DNA of 64,000 nucleotides from Strigamia acuminata (taxonomy: Eukaryota; Arthropoda; Chilopoda; Geophilomorpha; Linotaeniidae), in the NCBI GenBank assembly GCA_949358305.1, contig OX442315.1, positions 19,990,427 through 20,054,426 on the forward strand, given 5' to 3'. Positions 1 to 14,900 of this stretch are shown one piece after another. Positions within the stretch are counted from its first letter, which is position 1. Each line of letters starts with the position of its first letter. The notes under the pieces are model-generated. The model saw only the letters and a list, made by a program, of their open reading frames with translations, was not told the origin of the DNA and made no database searches. The position numbers and the translations under genes were made by a program.

Positions 1-3000
1 GAGAATTCCAAGTCGCAATCAATTTATGTATAACATAGATTCAGCACCTGCAGCACATCAGATAAATTCAGTTTTCTCATCTGCCTTTGTGCTTCCGTCC
101 TCTTTTATAAAATTTTCGCCTTTTGATGCAAAAAAAATGTTGGCCTCTAGTAAAATCGACTGATAAAAAGATGAAAATGGCAACAAAAAATATCAATCGT
201 GATCTCTTTCAATTCACGTTCAAAAGGTTTGAGGCGAAAAAATGTTATCAAATTTATATATTTATATACGTATTAATGGTACCGTAGTATAAAAAAATGG
301 ATTTTCTCATTTTATCCAATAAATTACTCCAGTTTAAAACTTAAAATTCTTTCCTGTAAAGGCCAAAACAGTAACAATACAATAGAAAAGTTAAACATCA
401 GAGTTACCACATGGATAAGATCTCAAATGTGTACTTATTCCACAATGGAGACGTGAAGACGACATGTTTGAGCCTTTTTTATCGATTTGTTGACAGCACA
501 CGTAGAGAACGTGCATACCTTTGAATTTCAGCCAGTTGTCAAAAGCATCGTCTTAATAAGCCGCATTCCATGCCTGCTTTCATCAGTTTTGGTGCTTTCT
601 CTGTTCAGTTCACATAATTTAGTGCTAGCGGGGTCAAGTTCAACAGGCCAAAGAGCTTTTGCTGCTGCTGAGTTGTCTCCATTAAATCTTTTGTTCTCTG
701 CGCTTTCCATTCGTTATGCTTTCTTGCACGTATAGCAGAAGCCATTTTAATCGGACTATACCAAGCTGATGAATTTCGTTAATGGATTTCTTTTTTTTTT
801 TATGTTAGTAAAAGAGATCGTTAAAGCGAAAGAGAGAGAGCCGTTTCTTCCTTTCTCTTTTCTATTACCTTCCATTAAAACCAGAGTTGAATTCTGATTT
901 TCGAAATAATGATGTCGTTCAATTTCGATAAAATGAAAGGTAGAACAAATTTTATATCTATTTAGTGTTGCTGACCTTTGGGACAGAATGTGTGTAACCT
1001 AATGCAAGTATGAATTCATTGAATGAATCCAGATGGCCGATGTTGGAGCCCTCTAGGTCATTTTCATCCGATAAGTTATTTGGATTTTTCTTTTGCGAGT
1101 TCAACTTTAGTGTTATAGAGAATTTCTCTTCCTTTTTGGATTTTCTGAACTTTCAATCAAAGGTTAAAGTAGAAACAAACAGTAGTTATCTTCACCAATT
1201 AAGATGATGATAATGTTTCCCATGAAACCACTTACCCGTTGGTTGTTGTGCAATTTATTTTCGGCCAAATTTTGCTGTTTTTCGGATGATTATGATTACG
1301 ATGTTTACTTTTAATCATTTTTGTTATTTCTCCATACTATATTTTTATTTTTTTCATCTCTTAATGGTGCTATCATAAATTTCTTCATGTTGATCTTCAT
1401 ACTGCAGGCAAAAAAAGAAGTTTGGGGTTATTTTATGCTTCCCTTGTGATCAGCACGCGGGCTCGTCACAAAGATGCTCGTTTATTATATGTTCACATTC
1501 TAGTAACTATAATATACAATAGCATTTGGAATCCAGGTCGTAATTTTCCATTGCTTTACGACAAAATATCGTCACAAATGATTGATTTATTGGTAAGTAG
1601 GGATTAAAACACACTGCATACTCATTTTGTCCTTATTTCTTAGAAATGAAAAGTTATGGAACCAACAACCATATATTACCAATAACAATTTGTGATTATT
1701 AAAACGCCAATTAACATTTTAATTCATTAACGTTTTAATCTACACGTATTAACGTTTAATTTTCGATGTGCGTAATTGATGCAACTCCCATAGAGCAACA
1801 ATATCCTATTTATATCAATTTCGAAATTTATAAGGCTTAATGCGTTTACGTTTAATTATACACTAAGCAATACATATTCACTATATTACAACTTTTTACT
1901 TGCTGCGAAATGAATGACAAACACAGATTTTCCTGGTTAAATATTGGGCCTATAAAATGACCTACATTCTCAGGTGATTTAGTTGGAGCAAGAATATATT
2001 CTTGGTAGTAGTGAGGCTCTGTTTGAAGCTTTTGCACAGATTTTATTGTTTTTAGGCGTGGCGTGGTGGAACTTATGATCCCGCTTACGGCCACGCTTAT
2101 CAATCAATATCACATGACACAAATTGTGTCGCAAAACCAAAATAGGCAACGCACACGGATGTGACACCACATTGTGCACCACAGGTGGCCACATTTCACA
2201 TAATGAGCAAATAGTTCAGAGCAGACAAACTCAACTTCACCACATTTGCTAACTGTAATGACGACGTCCAGTCTTCCATATAAGTAAGAAAGCGGGAATG
2301 TGAGGTTAACCGGACCACCCTAGATGTTAGATCAACATCAACTAGAATCTTGAGCCCTTGATCTCAGCACCACATCTTAAATCATTTTGCTGAAAGTGAA
2401 CACAACAAGTTGCAATGTGGCTGCTGGGGCAACTAGAAGTTAATTTAAAATAAACAAGCTTCCACTGTTGGGCTTCACATCAAATCCAATTGGATCAAAA
2501 GGAATTAAATCCATATCTTCTTCATCCAATATAAATTGGCATTTTTACCGAAACTTTTATTGATACCGTACTCTAGTAAATATGACTTACGAGGTTATCG
2601 TCTCAGAAACTCTCCTAAAAACTTCTATAATAGGCACCTGTCACCCGAATCAAATAAAAAACCTAAACGGATTAAAAAGTTTCTATAGTTTTCTTGGGTT
2701 TTTTTTTCTTGGGTTTCTGTTTTCGAATGTTTAGTTTTTAAAGTTTTTATCGCTTTTTAATTGATTCGTTATGTCTTCATCTGGACTCCATCCAAGTGTT
2801 TCAGTTTGACTAGAGAGAAATTGAAAACTAACATGAATTTGATCATGTGGAAAGTTGACGCTTCTTTCGAAAGGTTGAAGATAAGAGGGCAAAGCTTGAA
2901 AGCAAAGCATTCCAAAAATAAAAGACTTAATGAACTAAAAATAACTCTTCGAATTGTTTGCCACCAACTAGCCAAGCAGAAACTCCAAGATATTAATTAT

Positions 3001-6000
3001 TAACATCACATTCACAATGAAATATTCTATTGGAACCAAATACCCAATAAATTGAACCAATAAACACCAATGAATCTAATAACTACGAATGAATGCGACG
3101 AATTGTTGCTGAGCTATACGTAATGTAAATATTTGGTTTTATATTACTAATAAGATTTCCAAGAAACGTAAGTACAGTTGATCGCCACTTGAGATTTTAT
3201 ACAACTGAAGTATACCAAAGGGATGATAAGAAAAAGAAAAAAATCTTTCTAAGAATACTTGAGTGTTGAGTCGTTTAAGCATTAAAGATGATGTATTTTC
3301 TACTTGCTTAGATAAAATAATTTACGCCTAATTGGTTTTCTTGCATAGGTATAGCTAATGATAAGAAAAAACGTGCTTGATGTTATAACTTCCGTGTTTG
3401 AAGAGCCATTAAAAATAATGTTCCATGATAATCTGATGATTTATCGGTGCACTATTTTCTACCTGCTTACAAAAAGTGGCTTCCACCGAAACCATAAAAA
3501 TAAGAGTTAGGGCTGAAATCTTTAACAAATGGATATTACGACATTAAATCTGAGTAATATTTTTTGTACATTTTACCTCACTGAAAATGCTTTTTTAATT
3601 TTAAACTTCAACGAACTAATATTAGAAACAACATATAGTTTGCTTGCTTTTAAAATGAGTTTTGTGGTGTTGTTTTAAAAAGATGTTTGAAGTAAAGTTT
3701 GGAGAAATCCTCAACGATTTTGGTGGAAGCAGAAAATCAAATATTGATGATCACGTTTCAGATCAGCGAAGATAAAAAGTCAAAAGTAAAACATCATTTT
3801 TTTTTTTATTTTAGAAAAAAGTTTGGTATACATACTGTACTATGGTAAAAGGTTGATAGGATCTGCCAGTGCTACAAGGTACCTTATTGAATCAATAATG
3901 AAATAAAATTGATTTTTATATAAAAACAACACCATGTGGTAGTAAACCTAGAAAAACACTACTGTTGAAATTATTAAAATGACAAACAAACACAATTTCA
4001 CGTGTGGCGAATATATATTGTTACTATATTTACATTCGATTCACATATTTTTGGTAAATAAATAAAAAAAAAAATAGAAAAGATTAAAAAACTTATACTT
4101 GTTCTTTTTTATGCATCCTCAATTACTGTCATAAAAAATCTTGAGCTCTTATTATCCCGAAAAAGTTCAAACTCAAAGTAGATTTCACTTCGTTGCTTGG
4201 AGACTGTGTGCGATATCATCACTTATTCAATTACAATAATGGGTAATGTGATAGTTTTTGACGTCCAAATATAGCTCCGTGAAGCCTACTTTTTGGTGAG
4301 TCTTTTTCGGACTGACGTGGAGCTTTTAGGTGTTCATGGCGGTTTCGTACATTAAAAAGTATTGATCGAAAATCAGTCGATTTCAAAGATCCAGCGTTTT
4401 ATTTTACATGTGAAAATAGCAAACATCGAATTTACTCGTTATTCGTTATTTGTAAAATTCATCGTTTATATTGAATTGAATTCTTCTGTTGAAAAAATTC
4501 CAAATTTCAAATTCGATTTTATCTTTTTTTTTTTCCCTTTCTTTTCAAATTTTCCCCTTTTCTCTATCACCTTTTTTAAATAAAAGGAGGAAAAAACGTC
4601 GCACGTTCTTTTTGCAAAGTGACTGCAAAATAAGTCGAAAAAGCATTAAGCAATCTGGAACGAGTGGCTCATCTGTGAGTCACTCAGCACGCAATGCATG
4701 CTAGTTGGGTTTGGTGACATTCCAAATGAAGTTATCATTACCATACCTAAAGGCTTTGCCGTTTACTCCCGCTTAATCTTGGAAAGTTTTCTTTTCCTCT
4801 ATTTACTTCATTAACTAATTTATTAGCTTACGGCTCCTGACTTATTAACGCAGAAAGAAAGAAAGAAAGGAGTACAATAAAAACAAGCTGGGGAAATGAA
4901 GTTTCTTATCGATTGGTTTGAAAGTCATTGGTGGCGTTCGTCTACTTTTTCCGGTATCAGGAAATAGCTTGGATGTGGACAGACCAAAGGCGGCCTTCTT
5001 ACTTACGATATCAACTAATGAAATATTGAACGAATATAAAAACTATAAACCTAATAGCCTATTTTTTTAAAAGCGCATTCTGTTATCTGTGATGAAATAA
5101 AAACAAAAACGAAAAAATTTTATATTAGCTTCTAGATAAATTCTTTGCTCTTTTCATTTAAAAGCAAAAATTGGAATACAATAATGCATCGGTTTCTTCG
5201 GAATAGCCTTAATTAAGCGTAGTTTTTTAAAACGGCAATGACAGCGCGATTTTTGACCAATTTGAAGTTGATTGGTTTCCAATATATGAACTGCAAACTG
5301 TTTTGAAAAAAAAAACTTGCCAAAGCCATGTTTCGTGCTTGCTCAGACTGTCTGTAGGGGGCAAATGATGGGTCTGGAAGCAACGTCTCGAAGACTGCTT
5401 CCTTTCTAACCACGACTTGAATTTTTATATTTGCCGATTTCCAATAAATTCGTAGAAGATGAGTTTTTGTTTTTCAAAGGAGAAGAGTTTAGAGCCGCGT
5501 AAAAACTCGGTGAAAGAATTTGCCACCGGTAAATGCACTTTATTGATGCATTTTACAAATGCTACCATAACTGCAATACCAACATTAAACTATTTTTATT
5601 GCTGTTTCCACACTTCTGCGCCATGGACTGTTTTATTCGTTTTTCATGTGTTGTGCTTGTGACATATAAGAAATTACACTTACAATTACTATAGTATGTT
5701 AACTGTCAGCATAAAACAAAGAAGATCCTTGTAAACCTAGGGTTTAAGACCAAGCAAATTAAATAATACATTTTCAGCCCTGTTTCCACAAAGTTCATTA
5801 CTGAAAACAATTAATTCCAATAAAAAAAATTCACAAAGAAAATTACATTACCTGCAACTTCAAAGGAAATGAATTACTGGGAAGAAAGCAAAGCAACTAT
5901 AGTTCAACGCTCCTAAACGCTTTGTCATTAAAAGTTGTTGTCATTTGAGATGCTGAGACAAAAACGAGAGTACTGTCATCATTTTTGGTGATTAATATAA

Positions 6001-7123
6001 AAATAAAGATTTGTGAACTTTTGGTAACTGGTTAAAATTCTTGGCCAGATGAAAACATACTGCCTAATTCATAATATAATACTGCCTCATTTACATGCGA
6101 GCGGTTCATGACTTAACAATTAATGAAATTGTTACGCAGAAGCTAATTTTTCCATTTTCTTTATTTTACGGTTGCAAGTGACAAGTAGGTCAATTGGATT
6201 GAAGTTGTAAAAGGTTAAATATCACCTGATTGACGTGACTTCCAATTCAGTCGCTTAATCTCTGATTGGGGTGTTGAAGAAAGGGTCAATTCTATTGTGC
6301 CACATTTTATAAAAAATGATGATTTTTTAAAATAAATTGCATTACGAAAGTTTCAGGTTTCAGGGCAGTTCCGGACTATAAAAATCAACCGCGTAGAGAC
6401 ATTTGTTTGTCTCCCAGATATTTGTACGAGGTCTGGTATTTGCAGATAGAATTACGGTGAAGGGCACAATCAGAACCGCTTACAAGATGCGTAAAAATAA
6501 ACTCACGGCCTTAAGCTGGAAATGTCAAGGGGCAGAAAAGTGCAGACCGGATATCTCAACAAATCTTGAATAAAAGATACAGAGTATCATTTTCTTCTTA
6601 AAAAATAAGAATATATTAATTTGTTAAAAGTAAAAAACTTCAAAGTCCATAGGTTGAAAGAAAGAATAATACGGAGTACTTTATTAACGAACGTTAAATT
6701 TTACAAAAGGTTGAATTTTTTTATTTATGTATTTCAATTTAGATGACAATGAAGCGTTAAAATCTCGAAAAATTTCGTGTGTTTTAACAATTTTAAAATA
6801 GAATAAAGAAAAAAGTTTCATGAATAGATAATTGTGAAAACTTGGTGAGTAGATCTAAAAAATAATTAAAATCAAACGCTGTACATAATTGAATGAGATT
6901 GAACTGATAATTTTGAACTTGCTATCATCAGCAGTTCATTAAATAATCAAAGTATTATCGCATTCAACGCCCTCATTCACATGAACAAATGTGGTACCAA
7001 CGAGGTCCTCATTAGCTAGCTGATTAATTTTAATGAGTCCTTTCAAACAGCCAAGTTGTAACCACTCGTGTCACACGATAAGATGGACACGTTTGAAATA
7101 AAGTTCCACGGTTTGGGATTATC

Positions 7124-7147
7124 ACGACCACACGTGCGTGTGGTCGT
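7124..7147. repeat. 24-base near-perfect palindrome containing CACGTG
   Basis: Two 11-base arms (ACGACCACACG and its exact reverse complement) flank a two-base TG centre. The left arm and centre form CACGTG, the canonical E-box read by bHLH factors. The segment is clearly richer in G+C than its surroundings. It could be a dimeric regulatory site or the core of a decayed mobile element. Confidence 0.7.
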
Positions 7148-8905
7148 ATCAATTTGCATGTGATAATACACCATATTTGGAATATAATTGACGAAACCAC
7201 ATGACTGATCAGATTGGACTGTAGACGGTAGATCCAATTAAAAATCCACGCACTTTTGTTTGCTGGTTGAATAGTAAATTGATTTTGAATTTTCAAAAAG
7301 ATGGAAAATACAGCAGCTGCACTTGCACTTTATTGCTCGTACACGAAAGAAAATTAGTAATAACGCCCGGTTTTATGTACTTCTGGTAATAGGTTATGAT
7401 GAACTTATAATGGTCGTAATTATTAATATTTTTTTTTTATCTTTTACCATATGTTTTATGCAATTTTCCAAGCTTGAATCCAGATTATGCTTATCTTTGA
7501 AATGACGGCTCAACGTATTACTGTGTTATCTCTGCTTCTCCACATTTGTACGTTTCAACTTTCAAATTTAGATACTGAACAAAGTGATAATAACAACTTG
7601 AGAACAAAGCTCTCAGTTTGTGACATACTCTTATCACATACATTTTAGAATTTCAGATTGACGCCATATAGAACTGTCAGAGAGTAAGACGTCAAATAAA
7701 AGTTGTTGAAAGTCAAGTCCCGCTATTTACTTCATTAAAATCAACTTTAAATTTTAAAGATAATCGCTGCACATTGGCTATAAATAAGTGTATGCATTAA
7801 ACATTTGTGTAGGCTACTTTTAAAGGTTCATGTTTATTTATAATCCCTTCCATCCACCACCTTTTAGCCTTTATGGTTGGTTTCTTACATCGGACATTGA
7901 ATATTAGATGTATGCACTTTTAATTAAAAAATAACTTTGAGCAAAAAAATGGTCGAAAAGACTTATTAACCTTAATTGTTTACGTTATAACGACACTAAG
8001 AGGAAAGTCGTGTGGTGTAGTGGTGCATTAGAAGAGAAAAGTAGCGTAAAATGAAAAGAAACTGGGTCTCAGAAAAGTGTGCCTTAAGTACACACCCATT
8101 GTGGTTTCCACATTAGTGAGTGGAGAAAAATGTCCTACGATTTTAGCAAGTGTAAAGCCGAGTTGTAGAATAACGAGGCTCGGGATAATGAGTAGCTTGT
8201 CTTTTCAATGCTTCAGTTCGTATAGTGTGAAAAGAGCGCGCAACTGCTTTTGGTTAGCGATTAAAATACCTCATTGTAAGTTCTCAGACGGCATATTAAA
8301 GTGTAAAAAAGAAGCTACGTCGTTGGGCTTTGTCTGACCGCGAACATTGAGTTTGATATTTGTGTTTGGAGCCGTTGACAGTGCGAAATGGAAAAGCTTT
8401 CAATGAACCGTGTTTACTGTGCAATGCACAGCTTCTTATGGCGTGTTACGTGTCAATTGCCAGTCGCGTTAAGATCAAACTGTATGGCAATGTTGCGTCG
8501 CAAGTTTTATATCGCCACATTAAATTTTCCAACATTCAAACGCAAAGAAAAGGAAAAAAACAAACCCCTTACAATAGGATTTCCTTTTCAGATTGTTTTT
8601 TTCTAATTTTATTTGCACATTTTTCCTAGTCGATTGTCCAACTTACGTAAATCGGTTTCCCCGCCTATGTTATTTTGAACCAATGCCAACTTTCTTCTTT
8701 TCCTTTGCTTGCCATCATCCTTTGAAAACATCTTTTTATTTTCTTTGTGTCCTGCTTGAGTGTTAATAGTCCAACTGGGGGGCTGCAAATTTCTCAAAGG
8801 GTTTTCACTTTTTCTTCTACATCGCACGTTTATGTATGAATTATTAACGTCTATATTTTCATTTCTGCAGGTGAAGCGGAACACACAAAAGGCCAAAAGA
8901 TTCAG

Positions 8906-8921
8906 ACACACACACACACAA
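8906..8921 (+). repeat. (AC)8 microsatellite
   Basis: Eight uninterrupted AC dinucleotides. A simple repeat with no associated gene. Confidence 0.8.
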
Positions 8922-11900
8922 ATCAAAATATGTTTTATAGAGCAACCAATACAAAAAAACAAAAAATTTGTAGCTCGTAAAAAGTTGGAACAAAATCAAT
9001 AGACGAATGAACGCAATTAAAGTTATTAATTGCATTTTTAAATTAGACTCTACCGCACGTGTTCAACGAAGTAAGGTGACTACCACTTGAGTGGCAACGA
9101 CCTCTTTGAATAGCAATGAGACATTACGTAAACATTCATGGAGAAGGTTGCTTTGGTAAAGAGCTGGCTGGCTGGCTTTTATGTCCCAGGTTTTATGAGC
9201 AAAATAGCGATATATAGGCAGGAATACAAACAACTTGCTCAGGTGCAGTAGTGTTCACAAGCCTAATAAAAAGCAGAAGCTGGATTTGTGCGCTCCATAA
9301 TTTAACCTACACTGATGGCCTTTCATTCTGCACTGACCACTAAATCACTCACGAATTACCCAAGCTCTTAGAAAAAAATTGGTTTTTATTGGAAAAACAT
9401 AAAAAAAATTATGACCAGAGCAAGATTAGTTTTGTGCATCCTTAATTTTTTTTTTTTTTACAATTGTGAATTTGTAGTATTACATTTAATCCGTTCACTC
9501 TCCTTTAAATTTCCCAGTGGGTAAAAAAAAGGAATTTTGTTTTATGGACGTCTCTTCAAGGTCTTGAAAGACTTCAACTCAATTTAGGGATGAGTATTTT
9601 GATTTAGTCTCATGTGATAACGCATCTATTCTTGCGAATATAATACAAATCGTTTTCGAAACTTTAGAAAATCTTTCTCTTACTTTTAATGGCATTTTTT
9701 GAAAATGAGTACTTCTAGGATAAAGCATTCATAAAAATTACGCAAACTCCAACATCTTTATAACCAACAGTTCTTGATCCTTGAGTGAAATATAAAATTC
9801 CAGTGTGCAAGTTGGCTTGAATTCTCTCCTGAGACCAGAGGAAAGCTCGATCATGTGAAATTGCTCTCAATTTTACAACTATTCTCAATCTTCTATTGGC
9901 CTTTGCTTGACAAAACTGATTGGTACAACATTCTCCGTCACAGATGGTAAAATGAGATGAATTGCGCTCTAAAAAACTTATTTATTCTTCGAAGACGCGT
10001 GGGAAACAGTTCCTAATTTATTTTTTTTCTTTTCCTATTTTTGAGACGAAAGTATTACTTCGCGATTGCAACAAAAATGATAAAAAAAGCAAAAAAAAAT
10101 TCCCGAGCCATGCGCATGTTCTAAACTAGATTATTGAGCTCAGATAACGACACGCGCTATAATGAGGACATCATAACGATTGCATGCTTCTTTTCACTTT
10201 AAGGCAAACTTAATGGAGTGATAAATGCAATTAAGCACATCATTTCCTTTCTTTTCTTCAGCTCGAACACATGGGAAATAGAGATCATCTAACATGCATT
10301 TGCCATTTGATCTTAGATAACGACTAATATTTATATTTGTCACGACTCTAACTTTCTTTTGACAGTTACTTGTGTCACATCCATCTTCTTCTAAGGACAT
10401 ACAAGAATCTTCTGTTAATTGTGCTATTCATTTATAATTTTAAATACATTTATGTTATGAAATATATAAATAAAATAATAATTTTTGATACTTCCTATGG
10501 GAATGAGTGGTCAATTTCCCGATTTCGTTGTTATTTTGCAGAAATTGCAATAAAAAAGGAATTAATTGGTCTTGTACGATCGAAAAATTTGGTTGTTTGA
10601 AAACTGATCATTTTGTGGTAAACAAATTTTAATTACCTGAAAACACTCGAATATTTCCCACCGGGGGAAGAGAATGGCACAAAAATACTTGGAATCTGAT
10701 AAAACTAGAAACCGATTGCAACGGAATGTGAATCACAAAATTAAACAACTCAACAAATACACTCGATTTCACATATCTTTCTGATTGAGTGATTGTCCGG
10801 ATTGAGATTGAAATACCCAATGATTGGTACGGTAAAATTGAAGAGAAAAAAATGGTGCGGATTGTATCAGTAAACCGTCAGAGTAAAGCAGTTGCTATCG
10901 AATCGAAAAGACAGACTTCAGAAAATGGGAATTCGATTTTTAGAGCAGTACAAGGTCACGAAGACATGTCTGAGAATGCGAAATGCGAAGTGCTCACAGG
11001 TAACTGGAGTAGGGATCACGCGTAAGCCGAGGCGACACTCCACCAGGAGAAGCAAAAGTAATAATTAGTTGCATTTTGGCCAAATAATTGCGGCAAATTA
11101 TACTTGCCAGATGTAACAGCAATCAGCTTTAAAACAAGTAAATCTACACACACAATGTTAAAGCACAATTGATTTTAATAGTAAAATACACGACTAAATG
11201 AATCCAACACGAAAGACTCCAAAGAATAAAATTACAGGATAACAGACAAGTCTGAATTCGCTATGCTAAGTGCTTAGCTGCTTACGATGTTAGATGCATT
11301 TAAATGAGCAGCAATCGAAAAGGCTGCTACATAGTTTGCAATTTCCCTATCGGAAAATCTGTTTTGATGTTCATTAATTTCGATGGCGCCTCGTCTTGCA
11401 CTCTTCGAGATTAGGTTTGAAGTGCATGAGCGGAAAGTGGATATGACAAGAGTTGTTACATAAGACAGCAGCTATGCAACAGAGGTCAAATTGGTCTTGC
11501 AGTTGAAGGGGTGATATGATTATGTCGTGTGGACAACAACAAACACTAGAACTAACACATTCTAAATTGTATTTGCAAATCAAATACTGCCAACTCATTT
11601 TCCAAATTATTCTAAGCAGATTTAGAAATTAAAAAAATTAATGTACCGGTAATAAGAAAAAACACAGAAAATACATAGAAATTCATTTTTAATCTGATTT
11701 TTGTGTTGGTTTTAGTCTTACTACATCCTCAAAAACACACTTAGCTGGTGTCAGTTGGAAATCCATCTTATCTTATCGAGGTTTTACGGCCAAACAGCTG
11801 GTCTCCCGTGTCCAGCCAGTTAAGTTAAGGTAAGTACTCCTGTTGCAGTGGGAAGTCCCAGTTATCCCAACTCTTATTATTTATCTGATTCCCTTGGGTC

Positions 11901-14900
11901 GTCTTCCCATCCTTTTGAGAGAAACAATGGAGACATCAACAAACTTGCTTCCACTTTCACTTTAACTTCCCTGTAGAATTGAAATAAAACATTTTTTTTC
12001 TTCAATACTTGTCGAATGTATTGTTTTGAAGTTGACGTTTGGCAAATTAGTTTAACAGAAGAGTATTTGTTTGGATCTGACATTTGTAAAAGGCAAATAA
12101 AAAACTAAATAAAAAAGAGGAAATTGGAGAAAAGACAAGAAATGAAAATCGAAGGAAGTTGTCAGTAAGCAGAGCACACCTAACAAGGGGGGAGTGAACA
12201 AAGCTCAAGGCAATCGAGTGGAGCAATTTTGAGAAAATGGTTGTCAATCGAACTTGGTATATAAAAAAGGAGTCAAAGCGGGATAAGCTGGCCAGAACGC
12301 CTCAAGACGGCTAATGACTCGTGAGAATGCAAAAAAATAAGTTGTCAACCAATAAACTGAATTATTCGCAAGTGGAAAAATAAACGAGAGAGTCGTAGTC
12401 GATTCATAAAACATTCAAAATGGCAGCAGCCAAAAATTGATACCGTATGTTTTGTTTTATTAAATTGCAAGCTTCGTTTTTTGTGTATTGCTAGCAGGGA
12501 TACATCGAGCCAACAACGGTTTTCTTGCAATGATTATGAGAAACACCACCAAAGTAGCAACGACAACCCAAACGCATTTCGGATGATCATATCTCACAGG
12601 CAACAGCAGCAATAAAAAAGAATAAATATGTATCACAACAGCAAGAACAGCTTTCAGACAATACAATAAGCTCCTCAACAGATCCATTTTTCAAACCGTG
12701 TAGAAAAGGAACAAACAAAAACAAAAAAAAATGTCAAATATCTTTAAAATGGAACCCGTTCGCTCGACCAAATAAGAAGTACGGTAAGCCAAGGGAAATT
12801 AAATTTTTTTTTTATGAATTATAATTTTACTGAACTTCTAATCCACGTTATATTTAAATAAAAAGTAATTATAAATTCAAACTCTAATCCAATTCTAAAA
12901 AGGGAAAAGTAATCCACTTAGAATCTTCACTAAAAGATGACCGTAACTTCGCTGCAATACTAGGTGCTTCCAGGAGAAACAGCTTTCAGGCGGAGCTTTC
13001 AAATGTCATAAAATAATATGGGATTTTCTCTTGTGAAGCTTTCGGACTGCGGTGCATTGTTTTCGGTTCTTTCAACGCTTTCACAAAGAGATAATCTTAG
13101 TTGTTGTGACATATGACGGTGACGAGTACAAAATAAAATTGTTTGACCGGTAATAACTAGTAAAAAAAATAAATAGACAAAAAAATTGATAAAACGGAAA
13201 AACTAAAACATATATATTAACCCATTTTCTTTAAAAACAGACGTGATTTTTTGGACACACGTACACAAAAAATCCGTCTTTATCTTCTCCTAAAATGGTC
13301 CTGAATGTACTTAGGGACAACTTGCAGGTGACAGTAAAGATAAATTACTCCCCGTCTCACATTGACAGGTCCTAAATGCCCTCTTGAGTGACTATGACAT
13401 TATTTTCTCTTTAATTAAAATACCACCTTGTTACACGCAATTACCGATAATGACACAAACACTTTTTCTAGTGCCAAAAAAATATAAACAACCATGCCGT
13501 AAATAAACACATCAATCGCCTTAACACTATAAGACTTCAACAGTATTGGAATTCCACGCGCCATATTTATACATTTAATTAATGATGACTGCAAATAACA
13601 TTTACCCTTTTAGTTGGCCTTGGATTAATGAGATTTACCTTGCAGGCTTCTCCGTTGTTAGTTCTACTCGGAAACAATTCCATGTGGCCTTTTTCTTTTT
13701 CGCTTTCTTAAGAAAATAATCCACAAACTCTTCCCTTCTGCATTCCATCAATCTTAACAAAAAACGACTCGACTTCTGACCACATTTTAGTGACAAATGA
13801 CTAAGTGGCAAAAGGTCAGTTTTTTTTTCATCCTTTGAAATTTTGAAAATGTTATCTTCCCCAAAGTGAACAAATTGATTACCCCGATAGTTTGACGCAT
13901 TTACGGTAATGGGAGGAATGATTGATGTCGCGGATTATTTTATTGAATCGACGCATTTTTTAACGCGCTTCTTCATTTAGATATAGATGAAAAATCGTGA
14001 CTCAGACAATAGTTGCACATGATGGTCTGCTGTGATTTTTTCTCTCCAGGGACAGTGTCTTCGCCTCGTCGATTTCATGCTGGTGTCCATAGGGTGGTAT
14101 TTACGCATGCTCCACTGGTTTTCATCCTCGAGTAGACGAGGGGGATCTCGCCTCACTGGTGCCAACGTGATAAACAACTCTTTCGCTTAAGTTTTACTTC
14201 ACCGAGATAAGGACTTCAAAATAAATCCATACGCAACAAAATATTGCATTTTGGTCATCAAATTTTTATCCTCAATTTTTGTAATTTTGACTTAATTGTG
14301 ATTTATTTATGTTAATTTAAAATTTAAAATGCACATCAGAAAAGAAAGAAAGAAAAAAAGAGAGAAAGAGCAGATGGAAGAAAAAACAGGAAATATAGTT
14401 TTTTTTTGTTTGTCTTTTTCCATTTGGGTTTTTTTTTTTTCTCTTTTATTTCCTAAAGTGTCAAAAACTGATATGGATTTTTATGTTATTATTAATTCAG
14501 AATTGGATGGGAAGCAAGCATTAGGTTGTCGAGCACATACAGTATCTAGTGTGGATTTGATCAATAGTATGGGATAATAAAGTTTTTTTTCCTTCTTATA
14601 TTAAAAAAACCTTTCAACATTAAAAATGAATGAAGTGTCACTTCCTATAATAACTAGTTCAATTTTTTTAAAAGAAGAGTTTGAAGCATTACTTGATATT
14701 TGTTTTTCCCTAAATTACTGACAAAACAAATCTAGGATTCAATCTTAAATCTATATTCTTTTATTTAAGCAAATTCCTGTAAAGGTGTTTGCTGAAAGAA
14801 TTCTTCGTGCATCAATTTCACGATGGGCAAAGTGGATGCTTGTCTAACTAAAGTAAATATCTTGAATATTGAAAAAGACTTTTCCATTTAATCACTTAAA

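Noticed and set aside
8609-8962. 117-codon open frame on the - strand
   Set aside because: Its cysteine/valine-rich part is translation of the (AC)n repeat, and no conserved domain is visible.
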